A stretch of DNA of 64,000 nt from JAJPKK01 sp963787675 (GTDB lineage: Bacteria; Pseudomonadota; Alphaproteobacteria; Rhizobiales; Xanthobacteraceae). Under the pieces are notes generated by a model that saw only the letters and a list, made by a program, of their open reading frames with translations, made no database searches and was not told the DNA's origin. Positions 57,076 to 64,000 of this stretch are shown here, in pieces (the first letter of the stretch is position 1; each line of letters starts with the position of its first letter). The stretch is taken from the NCBI GenBank assembly GCA_963787675.1, contig CAWBDV010000006.1, forward strand, positions 1 through 64,000. Direction: 5' to 3'. Made by a program: the position numbers and the translations under genes.

Positions 57076-57939
57076 TCACTTCTGGGCGCGAGTCTGCTTG
57101 AAGTATCGCGAATCCGGCGGCGCCTGGTTCTTCTTGGTTGGCATCAGAAATCCGTCGCCGCTCAAGAAATAGACATCGTTGCCGACCACCACGTAGTTGG
57201 TGCCCTCGGGGCAGGAGATGCGGCTCCAGTTGGGATAGGGATTCGGATTGCGCCGATAAGTCTTGTCGACGCTCCACGGCCGCGTCAGCGCGTGGTCGAA
57301 AACCGTGATTTCCTCGTGGAGCAGGTTCTGATCCTTCTTGTCGAGATAGAACCGCTCCTTGAAGACCGATTCATTGTCGAAGTGCAGCGGCAAGCCGGTG
57401 GCGTCGTAGGCGCGAGGCCCCTTGAACGGACCGCGCGTCTCGACCTCGAGCACGTCGTAGACGCCGTCACCGTCCTCGTCGATCCAGTGCCCGATCGAAT
57501 ACCCCTGATAGGTCGGATCGAGATTCTTCGGCCAAGGGCGGCCGTCGGTGAAGATTCGCCGCAGATCGGTGTTGACCGAGATGTACGTCGTCTCCGGCGT
57601 GACAACGTATTCCTGCGCCTGGGCAGACATCATGCTCGGCATGCCGCCGGGGAAGCATTTGGCGTGATCAAGGAAATTGCCCTGTCCGCCCTCGGCCTGG
57701 TCGGCCATGCTCTCTTCGTGGATCTTCTTGTATTCGGGCGTCAGCGGCGCCTGTTGTGCCGGGCCGAAGGCCTTGGTCGGATCGAACTTGACCCCCTGGC
57801 CGCCGAACCGCGGATTGATCGCGTCCCACTGCCCTTTCCAGTTGGGATATTTCGGCGCATCGGCCGCCTGCGCGACCGCGACTGTCGCCATCAACGCCGC
57901 GGCAAGAGCCAGCACGCTCGTCGTGTTTCCACCACCCAT
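57076..57939 (-). CDS. Exported protein of unknown function
   Basis: A 287-residue protein with a signal peptide (SVLALAAALMATVAVAQAA) and a mature part starting PKYPNWKGQWDAINPRFGG. It has several Trp/Tyr-rich and acidic motifs (IGHWIDEDGDGVYDVLEVE) and a C-terminal NYVVVGNDVYFLSGDGFLMP segment. AGGGAGGATGG precedes the ATG. I recall similar proteins of unknown role in Bradyrhizobium. The DEDGDG stretch could bind calcium. Confidence 0.75.
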   Translation of the reverse strand: MGGGNTTSVLALAAALMATVAVAQAADAPKYPNWKGQWDAINPRFGGQGVKFDPTKAFGPAQQAPLTPEYKKIHEESMADQAEGGQGNFLDHAKCFPGGMPSMMSAQAQEYVVTPETTYISVNTDLRRIFTDGRPWPKNLDPTYQGYSIGHWIDEDGDGVYDVLEVETRGPFKGPRAYDATGLPLHFDNESVFKERFYLDKKDQNLLHEEITVFDHALTRPWSVDKTYRRNPNPYPNWSRISCPEGTNYVVVGNDVYFLSGDGFLMPTKKNQAPPDSRYFKQTRAQK

Positions 57940-58254
57940 CGTTCCATCCTCCCTGTGTTTTCGGTTCGCGCGTCTCCGGCACGCTTCAGAAACCCGGGCC
58001 GGTCCAACCTGACGAATCAGATTGAGCCCCCGATCGAAATCATTGTTCTCGGCGGATATTACCAAGCCGGATTTCCCACGGACAACGATTAGTCAGCAAG
58101 CATATCACAACCGGCCAACGTGCCGGAAACGACGATCCCGTATCGGCTCAGCAAAAGCGCCGGTCCCACCGCAAGTCGCGACCGCGACTTCCTGCGATTT
58201 GAAGTAGGCTGCGGCGCCTGCAATATGTGGCTCCCGCGTTCCTCGGAGGCAGCC

Positions 58255-58959
58255 TTGGTCACGCTTTATTCATATCCCGAACTTTTCGGCGTTGCCGATA
58301 ACAACGGATACGGCCTCAAGGTCTTCGCGTTTCTCAAATTGACCGGCGTGCCATTCGCGCACGAGCACATCCTCGATGCGTCGAAGGCCCCGCGCGGCCA
58401 GCTTCCCTACATCGTGGACGACGGTGACGTGGTCGGAGACAGCGAGGCGATCCTCGCTTACCTCACGCGCAAATATCGTCTCACGATCGACGACGGGCTG
58501 ACCGCGGCACAGCGCGACAGCAACCATTTGATCACGCGAATGCTCGACGACCTCTATTGGGTTATGTCGTATTCGCGCTGGAAGGATGAGCGGTTCTGGC
58601 CGGCCTTTGCCGCTGCGCTGCGCCGGGAGCATCCGAGCCTGACAGAGGCCGACCTGCGCAAGGCGCAAGAGTTCAACGATCGGCGTTATTACCACCAGGG
58701 CATCGGCCGCTACGCGCCGGCCGAGGCCTATGCCCGTGGGCTTGCGGATTTGCAGGTCCTGGCGAACCTCATCCCGCAAAACGCCTTCCTGCACGGGCCG
58801 AAGCCGACCAGCATCGATGCCGGCATCTACGGCTTCATCGCGAATATCTACTTCTATGACATCGATACGCCGCTCAAGCAGTTCGTCGGATCGCATGCCA
58901 ATCTTGTCCGGCACTGCACGGCGATCCACGCGGCTGCCGGTTCCGCCGCGCCGGCATGA
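58255..58959 (+). CDS. GST-like protein (thioredoxin-fold N-terminus), TTG start
   Basis: A 234-residue protein with a thioredoxin-like N-terminal domain (VTLYSYPELFGVADNNGYGLK, GQLPYIVDDGDVVGDSEAIL) and a helical C-terminal domain ending PLKQFVGSHANLVRHC, as in metaxin-like GSTs. The TTG at 58255 is preceded by CTCGGAGGCAGCC, a near-ideal ribosome-binding site and spacing, and starts the domain exactly. Upstream ATGs (58225, 58120) lack such a signal and would add non-homologous residues. Confidence 0.78.
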   Translation: MVTLYSYPELFGVADNNGYGLKVFAFLKLTGVPFAHEHILDASKAPRGQLPYIVDDGDVVGDSEAILAYLTRKYRLTIDDGLTAAQRDSNHLITRMLDDLYWVMSYSRWKDERFWPAFAAALRREHPSLTEADLRKAQEFNDRRYYHQGIGRYAPAEAYARGLADLQVLANLIPQNAFLHGPKPTSIDAGIYGFIANIYFYDIDTPLKQFVGSHANLVRHCTAIHAAAGSAAPA

Positions 58960-59236
58960 AGATGATGAGAGCGCCGACACAGGCGTCGACTGGATGCCGC
59001 TGAGGCCGTGATTATCGCGCGGCCGACCCGGGAAAGTCGGGGCAAACCTTACAATTCAATAATTCAATCGCTTTCCTTTGAAGGAACGCCGGAAAGCGGC
59101 CGGCAACGCTTCTTTGGTTATATCTGGCCTGCCCTGCGACACCGCGTTCGTTGCAATTACGGCTGCGGAGACCGACACTTGCCGCCGGCAAGTCGCGACG
59201 CGGATGGGAGGGCATTTAACGCCACAAGAGGAAATC

Positions 59237-59545
59237 ATGACTACTAAGAAAATGATGCATTGCACATTCGCAATTGCCGCGGTGCTGTCAGCGGCAGCGA
59301 TGGTGCTTCCGACAACAGCCAGTGCCCAGTACCGCCATTACCGCCACAGCTGGAGCTATCCGTCACACCACTACTACGTTCCCCGGACCGATGGATATTA
59401 CGCTCCGGCCTATCGAAGCCACGGCAATATTTACGGCGGCGGGATCGGCTACTACGGCGACCCGGGCTATAGCTCGATGGATTCCAACGGTCAGCGCCGC
59501 ACCGGTTCGGATGTTCCCGGCGGCTTTGGAGGCATGGGTCGATAG
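59237..59545 (+). CDS. Small exported Tyr/Gly/His-rich protein
   Basis: A 102-residue protein with a signal peptide (MTTKKMMHCTFAIAAVLSA to ASA). The mature part is dominated by Tyr, His, Ser and Gly (YRHYRHSWSYPSHHYYVPR, YGGGIGYYGDPGYSS), a low-complexity composition typical of small envelope-associated proteins of rhizobia. AGAGGAAATC precedes the ATG. A strong terminator follows at 59612. Confidence 0.7.
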   Translation: MTTKKMMHCTFAIAAVLSAAAMVLPTTASAQYRHYRHSWSYPSHHYYVPRTDGYYAPAYRSHGNIYGGGIGYYGDPGYSSMDSNGQRRTGSDVPGGFGGMGR

Positions 59546-59611
59546 GCAGGCCCGACGCGCTACGAAACGGAATCGGCACACGCTCTAAGTCCAACGCTGT
59601 GCTGCAAGCTG

Positions 59612-59640
59612 AGCCCGCTCTTCAAAAGAGCGGGCTTTTT
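59612..59640 (+). terminator. Rho-independent terminator
   Basis: AGCCCGCTCTT pairs with AAGAGCGGGCT around a 3-nt loop and is followed by a run of T. It ends the small exported-protein transcript. The rest of 59546-59941 holds no gene I can support and presumably contains the cyo promoter. Confidence 0.85.
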
Positions 59641-59941
59641 CATGCGGGCACTGCGTCTCATGTGAATTCGGGCCGGAACTTACGTGACACCGGCGTACAT
59701 TTGATCGATCATGCTGAGCCTTGCACTGGATTGACGTTTTCGCAGGCGGCGCCGCGTAGGTGGCTTTCGGCGACGAAACGAAGTTGTATCGTCGGGGTTG
59801 AGTAACGTTCGGGACGCTCCTCCTGCCAATCCGCGTGGCCGCGGGCCGCCGGATCTTTTTGTCACGCTGGCATGAAACATCTTCGCTAACATCAGCTCGA
59901 AAGCTCCGCGGGCCCTCGCCCATCTGAAGTTCTGACGGAAA

Positions 59942-60898
59942 ATGAACAGCGGCATGTTCCTCAAGTCAGCGCTGACCTCCCGGCCTCATTCCGGAGCTTT
60001 GAAGCGTATGCGCGCTGTGGCCCGGAGGACGAGCGTCATGGCGCTCCTCCCGGCGCTGGCCGGCTGCTCCGGCGGCGTCCTCGACCCGCGCGGCCCGATT
60101 GCGGACGCGAATTCGAAAATCCTCCTCAATGCCGTTGAGATCATGCTGATGATCGTGGTGCCGACGATCATCGCCGCACTGGTGTTCGCGTGGTGGTTCA
60201 GGGCGACAAACAGCCGGGCGCACTATCAGCCGGAGTGGGCTTACTCGGGCCGCATCGAACTGATCGTCTGGTCCATTCCGACTCTCGTCATCCTCTTTCT
60301 CGGCGGCGTGATCTGGATCGGGTCGCACCAACTCGATCCCTACAAGCCGCTGCCGTCGACAACAAAGCCTGTCGAGGTGCAGGTCGTTTCGCTCGATTGG
60401 AAGTGGCTGTTCATCTACCCCGAGCATGGCGTTGCCAGCGTGAATGAACTCGTTGTTCCGGAGGGAGTGCCGGTGCACTTCTCGCTGACATCGGCGACCG
60501 TGATGAACATGTTTTTCGTCCCGCAGCTCGGGACCATGATCGCTACCATGAACGGGATGGTGACGCAGCTTCATCTCCAGGCGGATCACGTGGGCGATTA
60601 TTACGGCCAATCCGCGCAATTCAGCGGGGACGGATTTTCCGGGATGAACTTCACCGTGCGGGCCGTGACTGCGGATGCGTTCGCGCAGTGGGTTGCCATG
60701 GCGCAGCAGGCGGGCCCGGCCTTGGACCGGGAGGGCTACATGACGCTGTCCGCGGCCAGTGAGAACGTGAAGCCCTTCACCTACCGCACCGTCGACCCCG
60801 ATCTCTTCCAGGCAATCGCTGCGCAGCAGCTTAGGACGGCATCCGAAGCGGAAGACGAACCGAACAAGGCCGCGGTTCCGACCCACGGAGGGCACTGA
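59942..60898 (+). CDS. cyoA: Cytochrome o ubiquinol oxidase subunit II
   Basis: A 318-residue membrane-anchored subunit with lipobox LPALAGC (Cys42), two membrane segments and a periplasmic cupredoxin domain. The CuA ligands of cytochrome c oxidases are absent (the region reads GQSAQFSGDGFSGMNF), as in quinol oxidases. The ATG at 59942 is used; ATG 60008 would give a shorter signal. It starts the cyoABCD operon. Confidence 0.93.
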   Translation: MNSGMFLKSALTSRPHSGALKRMRAVARRTSVMALLPALAGCSGGVLDPRGPIADANSKILLNAVEIMLMIVVPTIIAALVFAWWFRATNSRAHYQPEWAYSGRIELIVWSIPTLVILFLGGVIWIGSHQLDPYKPLPSTTKPVEVQVVSLDWKWLFIYPEHGVASVNELVVPEGVPVHFSLTSATVMNMFFVPQLGTMIATMNGMVTQLHLQADHVGDYYGQSAQFSGDGFSGMNFTVRAVTADAFAQWVAMAQQAGPALDREGYMTLSAASENVKPFTYRTVDPDLFQAIAAQQLRTASEAEDEPNKAAVPTHGGH

Positions 60899-60900
60899 CA

Positions 60901-62913
60901 GTGCTGGGCAAGCTCACCTGGGATGCAATCCCCTGGAGCCAGCCGATCCCGCTTGTTGCCGGATCGGCGGTCATGCTGATCCTGCTCGCGGTGCTCGCCT
61001 GGATCGTCATCAAGGGGTACCTGCCCTATCTCTGGAACGAGTGGATCACGAGCGTCGATCATAAGCGGATCGGCGTCATGTACGTGCTGCTCGCGCTCGC
61101 GATGCTGCTGCGCGGCTTCATCGACGCGATCATGATGCGGTCGCAGCAGGCACTCGCCTTTCATGCGCCCGGTTATTTGCCACCCGAGCACTTCGACCAG
61201 ATCTTCTCGGCCCACGGCACGATCATGATCTTCTTCGCGGCCATGCCGCTGATGATCGGCCTCATGAATTTGGTGGTGCCGCTGCAGCTCGGCGTGCGCG
61301 ACGTCGCCTTCCCGACCTTGAATTCAACCAGCTTCTGGCTCACGGCGACCGGCGCCTTGTTGGTCAACATTTCGCTCGTCGTCGGCGAGTTCGCCAAAAC
61401 CGGGTGGCTGCCCTATCCGCCACTGTCGGAGATGCGCTATTCGCCCGGGGTCGGCGTCGATTATTATCTGTGGGCGCTCCTCATCTCCGGCGTCGGCACG
61501 TTGATGACCGGCATCAATTTTGTCACCACGATTCTCAAGATACGCGCGCCCGGCATGGGCTATCTGCGGATGCCGATGTTCTGCTGGACCGCGCTCGCCT
61601 CGAACCTCCTCATCGTTGCGGCCTTTCCGATCCTCACCGCCACCCTCGTGATGCTGACGCTCGACCGTTACTTCGGCTTCCATTTCTTCACCAATGCGGC
61701 GGGCGGCAACATGATGATGTTCATCAACCTGATCTGGGCCTGGGGTCATCCCGAGGTCTACATCCTGGTGCTGCCGGCGTTCGGCATTTTCTCCGAGGTG
61801 ATTTCGACCTTTTCCAGCAAGCCGCTGTTTGGCTACCGCTCGATGGTCATGGCCACCCTGTTCATCTGCCTCGTGTCGTTCACGGTGTGGCTGCATCATT
61901 TCTTCACCATGGGTGCTGGCGCTGACGTCAATGCCGTGTTCGGCATCGCGACGAGCATTATCGCGGTCGGCACCGGGGTGAAGATCTACAACTGGATCTT
62001 CACCATGTATGGCGGCCGGATCCATTTCGCGACGCCGATGCTATGGTCGCTGGGATTCATCGTGACGTTCGTGATCGGCGGCATGACCGGCGTGCTGCTC
62101 GCCGTGCCACCCGCCGATTTCCAGCTGCACAACAGTCTCTTCCTCGTCGCCCACTTCCACAACGTCATCATCGGCGGCGTCGTGTTCGGCGGCCTTGCCG
62201 GCATTACCTACTGGTTTCCCAAGGCATTCGGCTTCAAGCTGCACGAAGGCTGGGGCAAGGCGGCATTCTGGCTGTCGCTAGCCGGCTTCTATGTCACGTT
62301 CATGCCGCTCTATGTCGCCGGCTTGCTCGGCATGACGCGGCGCCTGCAGCACTATGACCTTGCGTTGTGGCGCCCCTGGATACTGGCGGCGGGAATTGGC
62401 ATCGTGATTACGATCGCAGCCGCCGCCTGCCAGGTGATCCAGCTTGTCGTCAGCATTCGCCGTCGCGACGAACTGCGCGATGAAATCGGCGATCCTTGGA
62501 ACGGCCGCTCATTGGAATGGTCGACCGCATCGCCGCCGCCAGCGTTCAATTTCGCGGTATTGCCGAATGTGCAGGATGAGGAGCCCTATTGGGACATCAA
62601 GCAGCGAGCGATCGAGAGACATCACTTGGCGCCGGAGCCCGAGTACAAGCCGATCCACATGCTGCGAAACAGCCCGACAGGATTCATCACGGCGTTTTTT
62701 TCCACCATCACCGGCTTCGCGCTGATCTGGCACATCTGGTGGCTCGTGGGCGTCGGCATCGCCGCGGCCTATGCCGTGTTCGTGTGGTTCGCGTGGCGCG
62801 ATGTCGACGAATACGAAATACCTGCGGAGGAAGTGGCGCGGGTCGATCGCGCGCGCCGACGCGCCCGTGAGGAATGGCTCGCGGCCCACGCGCAAGTCAC
62901 GGAGCCGGCATGA
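60901..62913 (+). CDS. cyoB: Cytochrome o ubiquinol oxidase subunit I
   Basis: A 670-residue catalytic subunit. Quinol-site residues R71, D75, H97 and Q100 (in RGFIDAIMMRSQQ and PPEHFDQ) correspond to those of the E. coli enzyme. Heme and CuB motifs include FSAHGTIMIFF, WGHPEVYILVLP, LHHFFTMGA and VAHFHNVIIGG. It reduces O2 to water and pumps protons. The GTG start lies 2 bp after cyoA. Confidence 0.97.
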   Translation: MLGKLTWDAIPWSQPIPLVAGSAVMLILLAVLAWIVIKGYLPYLWNEWITSVDHKRIGVMYVLLALAMLLRGFIDAIMMRSQQALAFHAPGYLPPEHFDQIFSAHGTIMIFFAAMPLMIGLMNLVVPLQLGVRDVAFPTLNSTSFWLTATGALLVNISLVVGEFAKTGWLPYPPLSEMRYSPGVGVDYYLWALLISGVGTLMTGINFVTTILKIRAPGMGYLRMPMFCWTALASNLLIVAAFPILTATLVMLTLDRYFGFHFFTNAAGGNMMMFINLIWAWGHPEVYILVLPAFGIFSEVISTFSSKPLFGYRSMVMATLFICLVSFTVWLHHFFTMGAGADVNAVFGIATSIIAVGTGVKIYNWIFTMYGGRIHFATPMLWSLGFIVTFVIGGMTGVLLAVPPADFQLHNSLFLVAHFHNVIIGGVVFGGLAGITYWFPKAFGFKLHEGWGKAAFWLSLAGFYVTFMPLYVAGLLGMTRRLQHYDLALWRPWILAAGIGIVITIAAAACQVIQLVVSIRRRDELRDEIGDPWNGRSLEWSTASPPPAFNFAVLPNVQDEEPYWDIKQRAIERHHLAPEPEYKPIHMLRNSPTGFITAFFSTITGFALIWHIWWLVGVGIAAAYAVFVWFAWRDVDEYEIPAEEVARVDRARRRAREEWLAAHAQVTEPA

Positions 62914-63605
62914 GCGCGACCGACGTCTTGCAGCGGCCGCACCGACGGGACATCGACCCGTATAAGCTGCGCCGCGGCTATGGCGGATCGGGCCATGGCG
63001 GCGTGCCCCATTACGCGACCGGACACGGCGAAGGAGGACCGGCATCCAAGCGCGTCATCGTCGGCTACGGCTTCTGGATCTTCCTTCTTAGCGACATCGT
63101 CATGTTCTCCTGCTTCTTCGCGGCGCATGCGGTGTTGCAGACGGCGACCGCCGGCGGTCCGTCGGGACGCGATCTGTTCAACCCGACACGCGTCGCGATC
63201 GAAACCGCCTGCCTCCTCGCCTCGAGCTTCGTCTGCGGACTTTCAGCCGTTGCGACGGAAGCCCGTAATCAACTCTGGACCCAGGTCTGCCTTTTCATCA
63301 CCGGCGTTCTCGGACTGGCCTTCCTGGTGCTGGAGCTGCAGGAATTTGCATCGATGATTGCAGCCGGCGCGGGACCGCAGCGCAGCGCGTTCCTGTCATC
63401 CTTCTTCACCGTCGTCGGCTGCCACGGCCTGCATGTCACCGCCGGCCTGCTGTGGCTCGGTACCATGATGGCGCAGGTCTTCGTCAAGGGCTTTCGCGCC
63501 AACGTCCTGCGGCGGCTCATCTGTTTCAATCTGTTCTGGCACGCGCTCGACATCATCTGGATCGCGCTGTTCACGATCGTTTATTTGATCGGAGAAGGTC
63601 GATGA
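62910..63605 (+). CDS. cyoC: Cytochrome o ubiquinol oxidase subunit III
   Basis: A 231-residue subunit with five membrane segments. Family motifs include YGFWIFLLSDIVMFSCFFAA, LQEFASMIAAGAGPQRSAFLS and GCHGLHVTAGLLWLG. The ATG overlaps the cyoB stop (ATGA). It stabilises subunit I and proton uptake. Confidence 0.96.
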   Translation: MSATDVLQRPHRRDIDPYKLRRGYGGSGHGGVPHYATGHGEGGPASKRVIVGYGFWIFLLSDIVMFSCFFAAHAVLQTATAGGPSGRDLFNPTRVAIETACLLASSFVCGLSAVATEARNQLWTQVCLFITGVLGLAFLVLELQEFASMIAAGAGPQRSAFLSSFFTVVGCHGLHVTAGLLWLGTMMAQVFVKGFRANVLRRLICFNLFWHALDIIWIALFTIVYLIGEGR

Positions 63606-63997
63606 GCAACGAAAGCGACGAACTCAATGCGGACGACGTCGGCCCAGGCTTCATGGAGGCGGCGGATCGCAGCGTCCGCGAAGGCGTCCAGGGCTATGTC
63701 ATCGGCCTGGTATTGGCGGTGCTTCTGACCGTCGCCTCGTTCTACGTCGTCCATACCGACCTGATTTGGGCGCCGGGCATTCCGATCGCGCTCGCCGTGC
63801 TCGCCATTGCCCAGATCGGTGTGCATCTCGTTTTCTTCCTGCACATCACGACCGCGCCGGACAATACCAATAACGTCCTGGCGCTCGCGTTCGGCGTCCT
63901 GATCGTCGCGCTCATCATCGGCGGCTCGCTCTGGATCATGAACAACCTGAACCAGAACATGATGCCAATGCCTCAGATGATGCAGATGCAGCGCTGA
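63602..63997 (+). CDS. cyoD: Cytochrome o ubiquinol oxidase subunit IV
   Basis: A 131-residue subunit with three membrane segments (GYVIGLVLAVLLTVASFYVV, ALAVLAIAQIGVHLVFFLHI, AFGVLIVALIIGGSLWIM), a polar N-terminal tail and a Met-rich end (MMPMPQMMQMQR). The ATG overlaps the cyoC stop. It completes the oxidase; the window ends 3 bp later, so further genes of the operon cannot be seen. Confidence 0.94.
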   Translation: MSNESDELNADDVGPGFMEAADRSVREGVQGYVIGLVLAVLLTVASFYVVHTDLIWAPGIPIALAVLAIAQIGVHLVFFLHITTAPDNTNNVLALAFGVLIVALIIGGSLWIMNNLNQNMMPMPQMMQMQR

Positions 63998-64000
63998 GGG

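Noticed and set aside
59585..59923. 112-aa open frame on the minus strand before cyoA
   Set aside because: It overlaps the terminator at 59612-59640 and has no ribosome-binding site or domain-like pattern.

Overview
This window looks like a high-GC alphaproteobacterial chromosome, most likely Hyphomicrobiales near Bradyrhizobiaceae/Xanthobacteraceae. The evidence is the tol-pal gene set, a RecA with the alphaproteobacterial GTTC-N7-GTTC SOS box, a CtrA-type TTAA-N7-TTAA site, NitT/TauT- and TctC-type solute transport genes, a DUF992-type secreted protein and many REP-like palindromes. No rRNA or tRNA gene and no CRISPR array was seen.

Positions 1 to about 13,400 are a mobile element of satellite or integrative type with no recognisable virion genes. 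A leftward operon starts at an AlpA-type regulator (strong promoter at 4090-4119) and runs through five small or unknown genes to a terminator at 1082-1112. A cargo block (4382-7289) encodes three exported proteins, including a frameshifted thermonuclease. A primase-polymerase/helicase gene (7809-10544) lies beside a two-orientation array of GGTCAGGGTT repeats around an A+T-rich core (7495-7802), which I read as the element's replication origin. A second repeat-rich regulatory stretch (11.2-11.7 kb) precedes a putative Xis-like gene and a tyrosine integrase (12174-13364) at the right end. The left end lies outside the window or could not be located.

13.4-22.5 kb is core chromosome: tolQ, tolR, tolA (with an apparent 1-nt frameshift), tolB, pal, cpoB/ybgF, tilS and ftsH. 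22.6-30.5 kb holds a DpgC-like enoyl-CoA hydratase family gene, an OFA-family MFS carrier with an overlapping 41-aa small-subunit gene, and a four-gene spermidine/putrescine-type ABC importer. recA follows on the minus strand, then a lower-GC membrane/coiled-coil gene, a frameshifted peroxiredoxin-like gene and a small zinc-ribbon gene.

35-50 kb is a catabolic and uptake region: alpha/beta hydrolases, a TctC-type binding protein, a minus-strand NitT/TauT cluster with two binding proteins, two permeases and one ATPase, ilvC, an exported amidohydrolase, and a second SsuB/SsuC-type transporter lacking an adjacent binding protein, followed by a Tat-exported polysaccharide deacetylase family protein. 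50-59.6 kb holds a YeiH-like carrier with a 52-aa membrane peptide, an exported esterase, an SDR protein, a flavin monooxygenase, a DUF992-type gene with a homopolymer frameshift, a deletion-fused remnant of a HlyD/RbbA-type exporter, an unknown exported protein and a GST-like protein with a TTG start. The window ends in a tightly overlapped cyoABCD quinol oxidase operon.

Several genes carry single-base shifts (thermonuclease, tolA, peroxiredoxin, DUF992, exporter remnant). At least one falls in a homopolymer, so some may be sequencing or assembly errors.
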